Notes under the pieces: generated by a model | Databases searched by the model: none | What the model was told of the DNA's origin: nothing | Seen by the model: the letters and a program-made list of their open reading frames with translations, nothing else | In this document: piece by piece, positions 51,142-62,100 of the stretch | Position numbering within the stretch: the first letter of the stretch is position 1 | Layout: each line of letters starts with the position of its first letter | From: JAEUJM01 sp041908445 | GTDB taxonomy: Bacteria; Actinomycetota; Acidimicrobiia; Acidimicrobiales; DATDAH01 | Reading direction: 5' to 3' | DNA length: 64,000 bases | Assembly: GCA_041908445.1 (NCBI GenBank) | Contig: JAYRFK010000090.1 | Coordinates: 26,565 to 90,564, forward strand | Translations under genes and position numbers: made by a program

Positions 51142-52902
51142 GTGAAAGTCCATCACCACAGCTACGACGCGGTGATCGTCGGCGCCGGAGGCGCCGGCCT
51201 CCGTGCCGCCATCGAGGTCGCAGGCCAGTGCCACGTGGCGGTCCTCACCAAGCTCTACCCCACCCGCTCGCACACCGGCGCCGCCCAGGGCGGCATGTGC
51301 GCGGCCCTCGCCAACGTCGAGGACGACTCGTGGGAGTGGCACGCGTTCGACACGGTGAAGGGCGCGGACTACCTCGGTGACCAGCCCGCCATCGACGTGA
51401 TGTGCCGGGAGGCGATCGACGCGGTCATCGAGCTCGAGCACTTCGGCCTGCCGTTCAACCGCACGCCCGAGGGCAAGATCGACCAGCGCCGCTTCGGCGG
51501 GCACACCCGCAACCACGGCGAGGCGCCCGTGCGCCGGGCCTGCTACTCGGCCGACCGCACGGGCCACATGATCCTGCAGACCCTCTTCCAGCAGTGCGTG
51601 AAGCGGGGCGTGAACTTCTTCAACGAGTTCCAGGTCCTCGACATCGCCTTCACCGAGGATCCCGACAGCGACGCCGGCAAGCGGGTCTCGGCGGTGGTGG
51701 CCTACGAGATGGCCACGGGCGACCTCCACGTCTTCCAGACCAAGGGCGTGCTGTTCGCCTCCGGCGGCTTCGGGCGCATGTTCAAGGTGTCCTCCAACGC
51801 GGTGAGCCTCACCGGCGACGGCCCCGGCCTGCTCCTGCGCCGAGGCATCCCCATGCAGGACATGGAGTTCTTCCAGTTCCACCCGACCGGCATCTACAAG
51901 CTCGGCATCCTGCTGTCGGAGGCGGCCCGCGGCGAGGGCGGCATCCTGCGCAACAAGGACGGCGAGCGCTTCATGGAGCGCTACGCCCCGACCGTGAAGG
52001 ACCTCGCCCCCCGCGACATGGTCTCCCGGTCGATCATGACCGAGATCCTCGAGGGCCGGGGCTGCGGCATCAACGGGGACTACGTCCACCTGGACCTCAC
52101 CCACCTGCCCCCCGAGCAGATCGACGCGAAGCTCCCCGACATCTCGGACTTCGTGCGGACCTACCAGGGCATCGAGCCCAAGAAGGACCCGATCCCGATC
52201 CAGCCCACGGCCCACTACGCCATGGGCGGCATCCCCACCAACGTCGACGGCCAGGCCGTGATCGACGCCGACAACACGGTGCTGCCGGGCCTGTACGCCG
52301 CCGGCGAGTGCGCCTGCGTCTCGGTGCACGGCGCCAACCGCCTCGGCACCAACTCGCTGCTCGACATCGTCGTGTTCGGCCGTCGCGGCGGCAAGGACAT
52401 GGCCCGCTACGTGAACAGCGTGGGCATGCCGGAGCTGGCGCCCGGCGCCGAGCGGGACGTGGCCGACCGCATCGAGAAGCTGAAGAACGCCACCGGCGGG
52501 GAGAACTACGCGGTGATCCGCGACACCCTCCAGGACGACATGACCAAGTACGCCACCGTGTTCCGCACCGACGAGTCGCTGGGCAAGGCCGAGGCCACCG
52601 TCGCCTCGCTGAAGGACGCCTACGAGAAGGTCTCGATCACCGACAAGGGCGACACCTTCAACTACGACCTGACCGAGGCCCTCGAGGTCGGCTACCTGCT
52701 CGACCTCGCCGACGTCACGGTCAAGAGCGCCCGGGCCCGCACCGAGAGCCGCGGCGCCCACGCCCGAGACGACTTCCCGAACCGCGACGACGGTGAGTGG
52801 ATGAAGCACACGCTCGCCACCCTGAACGACGACGGCTCGATCACCCTCGACTACAAGCCGGTGATCGGCGGCCGCTACGAGCCCATGGAGCGCAAGTACT
52901 GA
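51142..52902 (+). CDS. sdhA: Succinate dehydrogenase/fumarate reductase flavoprotein subunit
   Basis: 586 residues. FAD site DAVIVGAGGAGLRAAIEVA, the covalent-FAD region SHTGAAQGGMCAAL with its His, substrate residues in FHPTGIYKLGILLSEAARGE, HYAMGGIPTNVDGQ and the C-terminal RxxR region. Oxidises succinate in the citric acid cycle at the cytoplasmic side of the membrane. The GTG at 51142 starts just before the first beta strand. It overlaps sdhB by 1 base (TGATG). No sdhC or sdhD is adjacent on either side. Confidence 0.97.
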   Translation: MKVHHHSYDAVIVGAGGAGLRAAIEVAGQCHVAVLTKLYPTRSHTGAAQGGMCAALANVEDDSWEWHAFDTVKGADYLGDQPAIDVMCREAIDAVIELEHFGLPFNRTPEGKIDQRRFGGHTRNHGEAPVRRACYSADRTGHMILQTLFQQCVKRGVNFFNEFQVLDIAFTEDPDSDAGKRVSAVVAYEMATGDLHVFQTKGVLFASGGFGRMFKVSSNAVSLTGDGPGLLLRRGIPMQDMEFFQFHPTGIYKLGILLSEAARGEGGILRNKDGERFMERYAPTVKDLAPRDMVSRSIMTEILEGRGCGINGDYVHLDLTHLPPEQIDAKLPDISDFVRTYQGIEPKKDPIPIQPTAHYAMGGIPTNVDGQAVIDADNTVLPGLYAAGECACVSVHGANRLGTNSLLDIVVFGRRGGKDMARYVNSVGMPELAPGAERDVADRIEKLKNATGGENYAVIRDTLQDDMTKYATVFRTDESLGKAEATVASLKDAYEKVSITDKGDTFNYDLTEALEVGYLLDLADVTVKSARARTESRGAHARDDFPNRDDGEWMKHTLATLNDDGSITLDYKPVIGGRYEPMERKY

Positions 52903-53669
52903 TGGCTGACACCACCACCGCCGAGGCCCCGTCCGAGTCGGCGGGCGCCGCCGCCCCCGCCGTCGAGCTGTTCCAGGTCGAGCTGCGCATCAAGCGCTAC
53001 GACCCGGAGCGCGACACCAAGCCCCACTGGGAGACGTACCACGTCGAGATGGAGGGCACCGACCGCGTGCTCGACGCCCTCCACGAGGTGAAGTACCACC
53101 ACGACGGCACCCTGTCGCTGCGGCGCTCCTGCGCCCACGGCGTGTGCGGGTCCGACGCCATGGTCATCAACGGGGCCAACGCCCTCGCCTGCACCATGCT
53201 CATCAAGGACGCCGGCAAGATCGTCACGGTCGAGCCCATCCGCGGCCTCCCGGTGATCAAGGACCTCGTCGTCGACATGGAGCCGTTCTTCGCCCAGTAC
53301 CGCTCGGTGCTGCCGTTCCTCATCAACGAGGGCGACCCGGGCTACACCGAGCGCCACCAGACCGCCGAGGAGCGCGAGCGCTTCGACGACACGACCAAGT
53401 GCATCCTCTGCGCCTGCTGCACGACGTCGTGCCCGATCTACTGGGGCAACTCGTCGTACGTGGGCCCGGCCGCCATCGTCAACGCCCACCGCTTCATCTT
53501 CGACTCGCGTGACGAGGGCGCCGCCGCCCGCCTCGACATCCTCAACGAGAAGTCGGGCGTGTGGCGCTGCCGCACCGCCTTCAACTGCTCGGAGGCGTGC
53601 CCCCGCGACATCAAGGTCACCCAGGCCATCGAAGAGGTCAAGCGGGCCATCCTCTACGACCGGGTCTGA
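52902..53669 (+). CDS. sdhB: Succinate dehydrogenase iron-sulfur subunit
   Basis: 255 residues. 2Fe-2S ligands C77, C82, D85 (Asp in place of Cys, as in some other SdhB proteins) and C97; 4Fe-4S motif CILCACCTTSCP; 3Fe-4S motif CRTAFNCSEACPRDI. It passes electrons from SdhA to the membrane quinone site. Residues 1-20 are an Ala/Thr-rich extension before VELFQVELRIKRYDPE. Translationally coupled to sdhA; followed by a strong hairpin. Confidence 0.97.
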   Translation: MADTTTAEAPSESAGAAAPAVELFQVELRIKRYDPERDTKPHWETYHVEMEGTDRVLDALHEVKYHHDGTLSLRRSCAHGVCGSDAMVINGANALACTMLIKDAGKIVTVEPIRGLPVIKDLVVDMEPFFAQYRSVLPFLINEGDPGYTERHQTAEERERFDDTTKCILCACCTTSCPIYWGNSSYVGPAAIVNAHRFIFDSRDEGAAARLDILNEKSGVWRCRTAFNCSEACPRDIKVTQAIEEVKRAILYDRV

Positions 53670-53716
53670 CCCGATCAGGCGCCGCCCGCGTGCGGCCCCG
53701 ACCCGACGAAGCGACA

Positions 53717-53740
53717 GCGGCCACCCTCCAGGGTGGCCGC
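53717..53740 (+). terminator. Hairpin after sdhAB
   Basis: GCGGCCACCCT-CC-AGGGTGGCCGC, 11-bp perfect stem 47 bases after sdhB; no T-tract. Confidence 0.7.
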
Positions 53741-53765
53741 GGTCGCGTGCTCGTGAACTCGTGAA

Positions 53766-53796
53766 TTGGCCTCGGGCGGGGTCCCTGGGCAATTCT
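53766..53796 (+). promoter_or_regulatory. Candidate promoter of the pyrophosphatase gene
   Basis: TTGGCC (53766-53771) and CAATTC or AATTCT (53790-53796), spacing 18-19, leaving a leader of about 85 bases that includes GGTCT-GAC-AGACC (53814-53826). Confidence 0.35.
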
Positions 53797-53888
53797 TTGG
53801 CGGGCATGACGGCGGTCTGACAGACCATCGCGCCCACATCCCCCGTCCCACAGGCAGCAACGGGCCGCCTGCGACCAAAGGAAACCCC

Positions 53889-56258
<2,370 letters not shown>

Positions 56259-56300
56259 TCATGACGGGCACCCGCGGCGATCACGACGAGACGATCTGAG

Positions 56301-56987
56301 ATGTTCTCCACCGTGATCGCCGCGGGGGGCCTCGACCCCGAGCACCTGCTCCAGACCTTCGGGGCGCTCGGGCTCTTCCTCATCATCTTCGCCGAGTCGG
56401 GGCTGTTCTTTGGCTTCTTCCTGCCCGGCGACTCGCTGCTGTTCACCGCCGGCCTGCTCTCGTCGCAGGACAAGATGCCGGCGCTGCCCATCCTGCTGGC
56501 GGGGTGCTTCCTCGCCGCCGTGGCCGGCGACCAGGTCGGCTACGTGTTCGGCCGCAAGGTCGGCCCCGCGCTGTTCCGCCGGCCCGACTCCCGGATCTTC
56601 AAGCAGGAGTACGTGGAGAAGGCCCAGGGGTTCTTCGACCGCCACGGCTCGAAGACCATCGTGCTGGCCCGCTTCGTGCCCATCGTGCGCACCTTCGCCC
56701 CCATCGTGGCCGGCGTCGGGCGCATGCGGTACCGCACCTTCGTCACCTACAACGTGATCGGCGGGCTCCTCTGGGCCGTGGGCATCACCAGCCTCGGCTA
56801 CGTCCTGGGCGACCGGGTCCCGTGGGTCGAGGAGAACCTCGAGCTGGCCATCCTCGGCATCGTCGGCCTCTCCCTCGTGCCCATCATCATCGAGGTCATC
56901 CGAGCCCGGCGGATCCCCACCCCGGCCCCCGAGGAGCTCGAGGAGCACGAGCGCGAGATCTTCGGCCCCGAGGTCCCCACGGACTGA
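56301..56987 (+). CDS. DedA-family membrane protein
   Basis: 228 residues, four to five helices. Typical elements: FAESGLFFGFFLPGDSLLF, GDQVGYVFGRKVG, LARFVPIVRTFAPIVAGVG (the conserved R and F-x-P region) and a hydrophobic C-terminal helix. DedA proteins are implicated in lipid flipping (undecaprenyl phosphate or phosphatidylethanolamine) and proton-motive-force maintenance. It follows the pyrophosphatase by 42 bases and may be co-transcribed. Confidence 0.9.
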   Translation: MFSTVIAAGGLDPEHLLQTFGALGLFLIIFAESGLFFGFFLPGDSLLFTAGLLSSQDKMPALPILLAGCFLAAVAGDQVGYVFGRKVGPALFRRPDSRIFKQEYVEKAQGFFDRHGSKTIVLARFVPIVRTFAPIVAGVGRMRYRTFVTYNVIGGLLWAVGITSLGYVLGDRVPWVEENLELAILGIVGLSLVPIIIEVIRARRIPTPAPEELEEHEREIFGPEVPTD

Positions 56988-56992
56988 GCCAC

Positions 56993-57013
56993 CGGGGGTG
57001 GACGCCACCCCCG
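56993..57013. terminator. Bidirectional hairpin terminator
   Basis: CGGGGGTGG-ACG-CCACCCCCG between the convergent DedA and HAAS-domain genes. Confidence 0.65.
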
Positions 57014-57020
57014 TGCGCAC

Positions 57021-57866
57021 TCACGACCGGTCGAGCGCGGCCTGCCCCCGTCGGGATCGGCGGGCGTCGAGCGCCGGCTCCCGCCACATCGCCCAGCCCA
57101 TCCAGAACGTGGCGGCGCCCACCGTGGCGAGCCCGACCAGCACCACCGCCCGGATCTCGGGCGAGCCGGGACTCGTCACCAGCCACCCGAGGTCACGGCC
57201 GGCGCCGGGCCCGGCCGTGAGGTCCCAGGCGAGGGCCGCCGCGACGGTGACGGGCGGTGCGAGCGTGAAGGCCCAGAGCGCGGCCCTCGGGAGGATGGCG
57301 GCCCGCAGCATGCCCACCCCGGCGAGGACGGCCGCGACCGACAGCAGCACGGCCAGGGCCGGCGCCGTCCGCCAGGGGCCGGCGAACGCCACGAAGGGAG
57401 CGGCCACGAAGACGACGGACGCCGCTCGACCCCACCAACCCAGGCCGCTGTGGCGCACCCGCGCGCCCCAGAGCCCGAATCCCAACGCCGCGAACGCGGC
57501 GCCCAGCAGGACCAACAGACCGTCCTGGAGGGCGCCGCTGGTCACGGCCACGCCGAGCGCGGCGAGCGCGCCCGCCGGCACGGCGACCATCGCCGCGGCG
57601 CCGGCCGCCCGGGTGAGGGTCGTGGACACCGCGCCGCCCCGCTTGGCCTCCTCGACGAACGACTGCCCGACCGCGGCGGCGTCCCCGTAGCGCCGGAGGG
57701 CCTCGGCCTCCGCCTCCTCCCGCCCGAGGCCGCGGGCGATCCCCGCCTCGACCGCCGACACGAGGTGGTCCTCGGCCTCGGCCACGATGTCGTCCCCGTC
57801 CTCGAGCCCGGAGGTGGCCCGGCGCAACCGGGCCAGGTAGGCGGCGATCATGCCGGGCTCGGCCAT
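57021..57866 (-). CDS. HAAS-domain membrane protein (PadR partner)
   Basis: 281 residues. N-terminal HAAS/permease-prefix domain (YLARLRRATSGLEDGDDIVAE with AEDHLVSAVEAGIARGL) followed by about six membrane helices. Such proteins are co-encoded with PadR regulators and thought to be their membrane-side signal partners. The ATG at 57866 overlaps the end of the PadR gene by 19 bases. Function of the pair unknown. Confidence 0.8.
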   Translation of the reverse strand: MAEPGMIAAYLARLRRATSGLEDGDDIVAEAEDHLVSAVEAGIARGLGREEAEAEALRRYGDAAAVGQSFVEEAKRGGAVSTTLTRAAGAAAMVAVPAGALAALGVAVTSGALQDGLLVLLGAAFAALGFGLWGARVRHSGLGWWGRAASVVFVAAPFVAFAGPWRTAPALAVLLSVAAVLAGVGMLRAAILPRAALWAFTLAPPVTVAAALAWDLTAGPGAGRDLGWLVTSPGSPEIRAVVLVGLATVGAATFWMGWAMWREPALDARRSRRGQAALDRS

Positions 57867-58192
57867 GACGTCGCCCCGGGCCCGAGCACCGCCTCGACGG
57901 TCTGGGTGAAGGCCCGCCAGTCGCGCCGTCGCTCGACGACCGCGCCGCGACCGTTGGTCGTCAGCGAGTAGCAGCGCCGACGACGTCCGGCCGCCACCAC
58001 CCAGGTGGACTCCAGCAGGCCGGCTCGCTCGAGGCGGTGGAGTGCCGGGTAGACCGTGCCCTCCGGGAGGTCGAGGGCGTCGTCGCTGCGCCGGCGCAGC
58101 TCCTCGATCACGGCGTAGCCGTGCAGCGGGCCGTCCTCGATCACCGCGAGCAGCATCAGGTCGAGGTGACCCTTCAGTTCCTGAGCCTTCAT
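57848..58192 (-). CDS. PadR-family transcriptional regulator
   Basis: 114 residues: a PadR winged helix (LKGHLDLMLLAVIEDGPLHG, YAVIEELRRRSDDAL, LPEGTVYPALHRLERAGLL) and a short C-terminal helix. The ATG is directly next to its own operator, with TTGACA 31 bases upstream. It is probably autorepressing, and coupled to the HAAS gene. Confidence 0.9.
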   Translation of the reverse strand: MKAQELKGHLDLMLLAVIEDGPLHGYAVIEELRRRSDDALDLPEGTVYPALHRLERAGLLESTWVVAAGRRRRCYSLTTNGRGAVVERRRDWRAFTQTVEAVLGPGATSWPSPA

Positions 58193-58229
58193 ACCTAGCT
58201 ATACAAAGCTATGTGATGCTAGGTGTCAA
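58193..58229 (-). promoter_or_regulatory. PadR promoter and operator
   Basis: ACCTAGC (58193-58199), 18 bases, GCTAGGT (58218-58224): perfect 7-bp arms. Inside are two direct AGCTAT copies. TTGACA lies at 58229-58224 on the minus strand, and TTGTAT 17 bases after it serves as -10. The AT-rich island contrasts with its surroundings. Confidence 0.65.
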
Positions 58230-58236
58230 CCCCCCC

Positions 58237-59202
58237 TCAGACCGTCGGCGGCGCCAGCGGGGGCTGCGGGAGGCCGTACTCGATCCAGCCGACGCCCGTG
58301 CGGCCGTCGGCCTCGCGGTAGCGCACCATCGACCGCGGGAAGCGCGAGATGTCGCCCGCCGGCGACACCAGCAGGACCGGCGAGTGGGCCACCACCTCGA
58401 CCTCCAGGTCGAGCCCCGGCTCAGGCGCCGAGAAGGCCATGTGCGCGCGGGCGGGCTGCTGGTCGGCGTCGAGCTCGGGCTCGGTGCGGTAGGTGTTCAG
58501 CTCGCCCACGGGTGCGCCGCCGGGCGCCTGGATGTAGCCGATGGACCAGTCGCCCCAGCCCGGCAGGGCGTGGGTGCCGTGGAAGCGGGTGCCGTCGGCC
58601 AGGGCCCCCTCGCACCAGTTGTGCGACATGGCCCACCAGTCCCGCACCCCCCACGAGTGGTCGCGCTGGCCCGAGCCCGAGAACTCGATGCGCTCCTCGC
58701 CCACGAGGACCTCGCCGTGCACCCGGCACGGCACCTCGTAGCGGGTGATCCCGAACGGGAACGGGTAGGCCGAGCCCTCGGTCTCCCAGTCGAGCTCGAG
58801 GCCGATCGCGGTGCGCTCGCCCCGCAGGTCGCGGGGGTCGGTCACCCGCAGGGGGGCGGCCGAGTCGTCGACCGTCACGCCGAAGCCCTCGAGGCCCAAC
58901 GAGACGTGCTCCCACGGCGTCTCGACCGCGTAGTCGGTCCACAGGCCGTCGCCACGGACCGCCACGCCGTCGGCGGGGATGGCGACCTCGTGGTCCAGCA
59001 GGGTGACGAGGGGCCGGCCCTCACCGACCACGCAGGCCCAGTACCAGCACACGCCGAGGTTCGGGTAGAGCCCCGTGCGTACGTAGCCGCCGAGGCGGCC
59101 GTCGTCGCTGACGAAGTCGAGGTACCAGGACTCGTTCCAGTACCGCTCGTCACCGGGCGCGTGGCGCCCCTCGTTCGCGGGGTCGTCGGTGAGCTCGGCC
59201 AT
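58237..59202 (-). CDS. Carotenoid-hydratase/AttH-like lipocalin-fold protein
   Basis: 321 residues. Two beta-rich halves: WYLDFVSDDGRLGGYVRTGL and, later, FSGSGQRDHSWGVRDWWAMS, whose DHSWG-x-RDWW motif is characteristic of AttH/CrtC-like proteins. These bind or hydrate hydrophobic compounds. No signal peptide. The ATG lies 6 bases after TACGCT on its strand (leaderless). Substrate unknown. Confidence 0.65.
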   Translation of the reverse strand: MAELTDDPANEGRHAPGDERYWNESWYLDFVSDDGRLGGYVRTGLYPNLGVCWYWACVVGEGRPLVTLLDHEVAIPADGVAVRGDGLWTDYAVETPWEHVSLGLEGFGVTVDDSAAPLRVTDPRDLRGERTAIGLELDWETEGSAYPFPFGITRYEVPCRVHGEVLVGEERIEFSGSGQRDHSWGVRDWWAMSHNWCEGALADGTRFHGTHALPGWGDWSIGYIQAPGGAPVGELNTYRTEPELDADQQPARAHMAFSAPEPGLDLEVEVVAHSPVLLVSPAGDISRFPRSMVRYREADGRTGVGWIEYGLPQPPLAPPTV

Positions 59203-59208
59203 GCGCGG

Positions 59209-59214
59209 AGCGTA
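59209..59214 (-). promoter_or_regulatory. -10 element TACGCT
   Basis: TACGCT on the minus strand 6 bases before the ATG at 59202. Confidence 0.5.
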
Positions 59215-59292
59215 GGCGCGCCGCCGGCGGTCGGACGCCGGGCGCCGCGGCACGGCCCGCGTTCCAGGACTTTTCGCCTCCCTGAACAGGGG

Positions 59293-59298
59293 TAACCT
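59293..59298 (+). promoter_or_regulatory. -10 element TAACCT of the SIMPL gene
   Basis: TAACCT 9 bases before the GTG at 59308. Confidence 0.5.
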
Positions 59299-59307
59299 CA
59301 CGCCGCC

Positions 59308-60090
59308 GTGCACGAGGTCCCGTTCACCCAACACGCCATCACCGTGGTCGGGCGCGCCACCGCACAGGTGGCACCGGACGTGGTCGACGTGCTGCTGCGG
59401 GTGCGGGCCGAGCGGCGACGCCGGGTCGACCTCGCCGAGGAGATCGGGCGCCGGGCCGAAGCGCTGCGCCAGGTGCTCGACGACTTCAACGGCGCCATCG
59501 GCACCCGGGTCACCACCGCGGTGCGGATGATGCCCGCCAACCCCGGGCGGGGCACCGGCGGCTTCGTGGCCGAGCAGACCGTCCAGTGCGAGGTGCGTGA
59601 GATCGTGGCCTTCCCCGAGCTCGTCGCCCGGGCGGTGGAGGAGGCCGGCGCCGAGGTGCAGCTCGTCGGCCACCGGGTCGACGACGCCAACCCCGCCGCC
59701 CTCGACGCCTGCCAACGCGCCGCCGAGGACGCCCACCGGCGGGCGGTCGCCTTCGCCAACGGCGCCGGTGCGTGCATCACCGAGCTCGCCTGGGCGCGGG
59801 AGCCCACCCGCACCGACTTCTTCAACGCAGGTGCCCGCACGATCGTGGCCCAGTCGCTCGAGCGGGGCGGCGCCATCGAGGCCGCGCCCCACCTCGACCT
59901 GTCCGGCGACATCCTCACCATCTCGGTCGAGATCGAGGCGGCGTTCTGGTTCCGACCACGGGCGCCCCACGAAGGGCCAGACCCCGGTGGCCGGGTCCTG
60001 TCCGCCGTGCCCTCGGTGCCGCCACGGTCACCGGTGCCGGCGCATCCCCACCCCTCCGCCCCCGGCGGGCCTCAAGGCAGCAGCGAGTAG
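59308..60090 (+). CDS. SIMPL (DUF541) domain protein
   Basis: 260 residues. ITVVGRATAQVAPDVVDVLL begins the SIMPL fold; the later AVAFANGAGACITELAWARE-type helix (RRAVAFANGAGACITELAW) and SVEIEAAFWF complete it. SIMPL proteins are usually periplasmic or membrane-linked oligomers; here no signal peptide is seen, and a Pro-rich tail is added. Role unknown. Its 3' end overlaps the convergent gene by 19 bases. Confidence 0.85.
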   Translation: MHEVPFTQHAITVVGRATAQVAPDVVDVLLRVRAERRRRVDLAEEIGRRAEALRQVLDDFNGAIGTRVTTAVRMMPANPGRGTGGFVAEQTVQCEVREIVAFPELVARAVEEAGAEVQLVGHRVDDANPAALDACQRAAEDAHRRAVAFANGAGACITELAWAREPTRTDFFNAGARTIVAQSLERGGAIEAAPHLDLSGDILTISVEIEAAFWFRPRAPHEGPDPGGRVLSAVPSVPPRSPVPAHPHPSAPGGPQGSSE

Positions 60091-61217
60091 TACGCCTCTT
60101 CGTCACCCACGCCGGCGTTCTCGCCCTCCATGGCCGACAGCAGCTGGTAGAGCGGCTCGGGGACGTCCCGGGGCACCGTCCAGTCGAGCTGGTCGCCCAC
60201 GCCGGCGGCATCGGCGAAGGGCTTGAGGAACGAGAAGTACACGTAGGCCCCGCAGCGGATCTTCTCGTCGCGGGTCATCGCCGCGATGTTGCGGTAGTGC
60301 TGGGCCTGGGCCTTGCGCACCGCGGCGAGCAGCCCGGGGATCTCGTCGTCGGGCACGGGTCGGAGGGTGCCGTCGTCCGACCCGTCGGTGGTGAACAGGC
60401 CGAACGACACCAGCCGGTCGAGGTAGTCCTCGGGGGTCGTGTTGGCGGTGCCGAAGTCGGTGATGCGCACGGCCACGTCGTCGAGGACGAGGGCGGCGGT
60501 GAGGTTCTGGTAGGGCACGTCGGCGGCGACGTCGGACCACCAGAAGTCGCTCTGGCCCAGGCGGTAGTAGTCCCGCACGATCAGGGTCCGCCCGTCGGGG
60601 AGCTCGTACGGCCCGGTGTCGCCCGAGCCCACCCGGGTGTCGAAGTAGAGCAGGAACAGGTAGTTGATGAGGGTGGCGTTGAAGCGCTTGATCGTGGCCC
60701 GGCGCTCGTCGTCCACCGGGGTGGCGCCGGCGAGCAGGGCGGCCACCACGGCGTCGTCGTAGGGGCGCACCACGCCGCCGGCGTCGGCGGCCTGGCGGGT
60801 GCCGTCGTCACCCCGGAAGCCCATGGCCGCCCGCTCCCAGAAGTCGAGCACCGTGAAGGCGGGGTCGACGGCATCGGCCGCGGCGGGGTCGATCATGGCC
60901 ATGACCTTGCGGCCGAGCAGCCAGAAGTTCGAGATCGACCAGAGGTAGACCGTGTTGACCTGGGTGCCCGGGCGCCGGCCTGCCCGGCCGATCTCCTCGG
61001 CCGGCATCGCCGCGTCGATGGTCCGCATCATCTCGGGGTAGCGGTACCAGGACTCGACGCAGGCGACCACGATGTAGGCGGTCACGGGGATCAGCGCCGA
61101 CTCGAGCGAGGTGCGCTCCTCGGTCAGCTGGCGGGAGATCGGCGCGTGGTAGGCGATGAGCTCGTTGGCCTTGGCCTTGCGGGCGGCCTCGTCGATCTCA
61201 TGCGGGTCGTCGCTCAC
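60072..61217 (-). CDS. Unknown 381-residue protein coupled to a swivelling domain
   Basis: Not recognised. Soluble, with long helices (AKANELIAYHAPISRQLTEE), aromatic-rich parts (NTVYLWSISNFWLLGRKV; NATLINYLFLLYFDTRVG) and a C-terminal EKIRCGAYVYFSFLKPFA. GTG start 4 bases after the stop of the phosphohistidine domain gene, so the two form an operon. It could be the catalytic partner that donates or receives phosphate, but no nucleotide-binding motif is evident. Confidence 0.65.
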   Translation of the reverse strand: MSDDPHEIDEAARKAKANELIAYHAPISRQLTEERTSLESALIPVTAYIVVACVESWYRYPEMMRTIDAAMPAEEIGRAGRRPGTQVNTVYLWSISNFWLLGRKVMAMIDPAAADAVDPAFTVLDFWERAAMGFRGDDGTRQAADAGGVVRPYDDAVVAALLAGATPVDDERRATIKRFNATLINYLFLLYFDTRVGSGDTGPYELPDGRTLIVRDYYRLGQSDFWWSDVAADVPYQNLTAALVLDDVAVRITDFGTANTTPEDYLDRLVSFGLFTTDGSDDGTLRPVPDDEIPGLLAAVRKAQAQHYRNIAAMTRDEKIRCGAYVYFSFLKPFADAAGVGDQLDWTVPRDVPEPLYQLLSAMEGENAGVGDEEAYYSLLP

Positions 61218-61221
61218 GGGG

Positions 61222-61554
61222 TCAGGCCCGGACGACGCCGTTGTCGATGGTGACCTGGTCGCCGTCGGCGGGCTCGCCGTCGGGGAACGACGCCCCCATC
61301 ACGCACGGCACCTGGAACTCGCGGCTCACGATCCCGATGTGGCTGCGCACCGTGCCCCCGGTGCAGATGATCCCGGTGAGCTCGTGGTACAGCGGCGCCA
61401 GGAACGTCGCGCCGGCGTCGCGCACCACCGCGACGATGCCCTCAGCCCCCGTGTCCATCAGGTCGAGCACGTCGTCGGGGCCGCCGAGCAGGCGCCACTC
61501 CCCCGTCACCGGCTCGTGGTCGAACACCGCTTCCCCTCGCCCGATCTCCGGCAC
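61222..61554 (-). CDS. Free-standing PEP-utilising-enzyme mobile (swivelling) domain
   Basis: 110 residues, the phosphohistidine domain alone. The motif TGGTVRSHIGIVSREFQVP carries the phospho-accepting histidine after Ser, and CVMGASFPDGEPADGDQVTI is the usual following segment. In PEP synthase, PPDK and relatives this domain shuttles phosphate between active sites; alone it needs partners in trans. Leaderless GTG start, 8 bases after TACCAT. Coupled to the unknown 381-residue protein. Confidence 0.8.
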   Translation of the reverse strand: MPEIGRGEAVFDHEPVTGEWRLLGGPDDVLDLMDTGAEGIVAVVRDAGATFLAPLYHELTGIICTGGTVRSHIGIVSREFQVPCVMGASFPDGEPADGDQVTIDNGVVRA

Positions 61555-61562
61555 GGGCGCCG

Positions 61563-61568
61563 ATGGTA
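61563..61568 (-). promoter_or_regulatory. -10 element TACCAT
   Basis: TACCAT on the minus strand 8 bases before the GTG at 61554. Confidence 0.45.
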
Positions 61569-61587
61569 ACCGTGCCAAGCTCGGGGC

Positions 61588-62010
61588 ATGGCCAGGTACC
61601 TGTCCGACGAGTGGTTCGCCGCCGCCGCCGCGGCGCTGGGGCCGGCACCCGAGGCCGGGGCGGGGACGGTGGCCGCGGACGAGTCGGTCGAGGTGCTCGT
61701 CGTCGAGCAGCGGGTGCTCGACGGCGTCCCCGGCCCGGACGGCGCGGTGGGCCCCGTGGTGTGGCACGTGGTGGTCGCCGGCGAGGCCCGCTCGATCCAC
61801 GCCGGCCCCCACCCGTCGCCGACGGTGGCGTTCTCGCAGGACTACGCCACCGCCGCCGCGGTCGCGAGCGGGGAGGTGAGCGCCCAGGAGGCGTTCATGA
61901 CGGGGCGCATCACGATGTCGGGCGACGCCGGCGCCCTGCTCGCCGCGGCGCCGGCGCTGGCCGCGGTCGGCGACGCCCTCGCGGCGGTCCGGGCCTCCAC
62001 GACCTTCTAG
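61588..62010 (+). CDS. SCP2-like sterol-transfer domain protein
   Basis: 140 residues. The C-terminal half FSQDYATAAAVASGEVSAQE and AFMTGRITMSGDAGALLAAA matches the SCP2 lipid-binding fold. Single domain, cytoplasmic. Binds lipids or acyl groups. The ATG has no clear ribosome-binding site; CAAGCT 6 bases upstream may be its -10. Divergent from the swivelling-domain operon. Confidence 0.8.
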   Translation: MARYLSDEWFAAAAAALGPAPEAGAGTVAADESVEVLVVEQRVLDGVPGPDGAVGPVVWHVVVAGEARSIHAGPHPSPTVAFSQDYATAAAVASGEVSAQEAFMTGRITMSGDAGALLAAAPALAAVGDALAAVRASTTF

Positions 62011-62024
62011 CGGGACCCGTCCCG
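62011..62024 (+). terminator. Short hairpin after the SCP2-like gene
   Basis: CGGGAC-CC-GTCCCG directly after the stop codon; weak. Confidence 0.35.
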
Positions 62025-62100
62025 GGCGCCGTCGCGGCTCCGCCCACAGCGCCGAGCCGGCCTCGGCCGCTCCCGAGCCACGGGGGCCGGAGGGCGGGGC

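Noticed and set aside
53814..53826. Riboswitch in the pyrophosphatase leader
   Set aside because: Only a 5-bp hairpin is evident in the 85-base leader; no known riboswitch core is recognisable.
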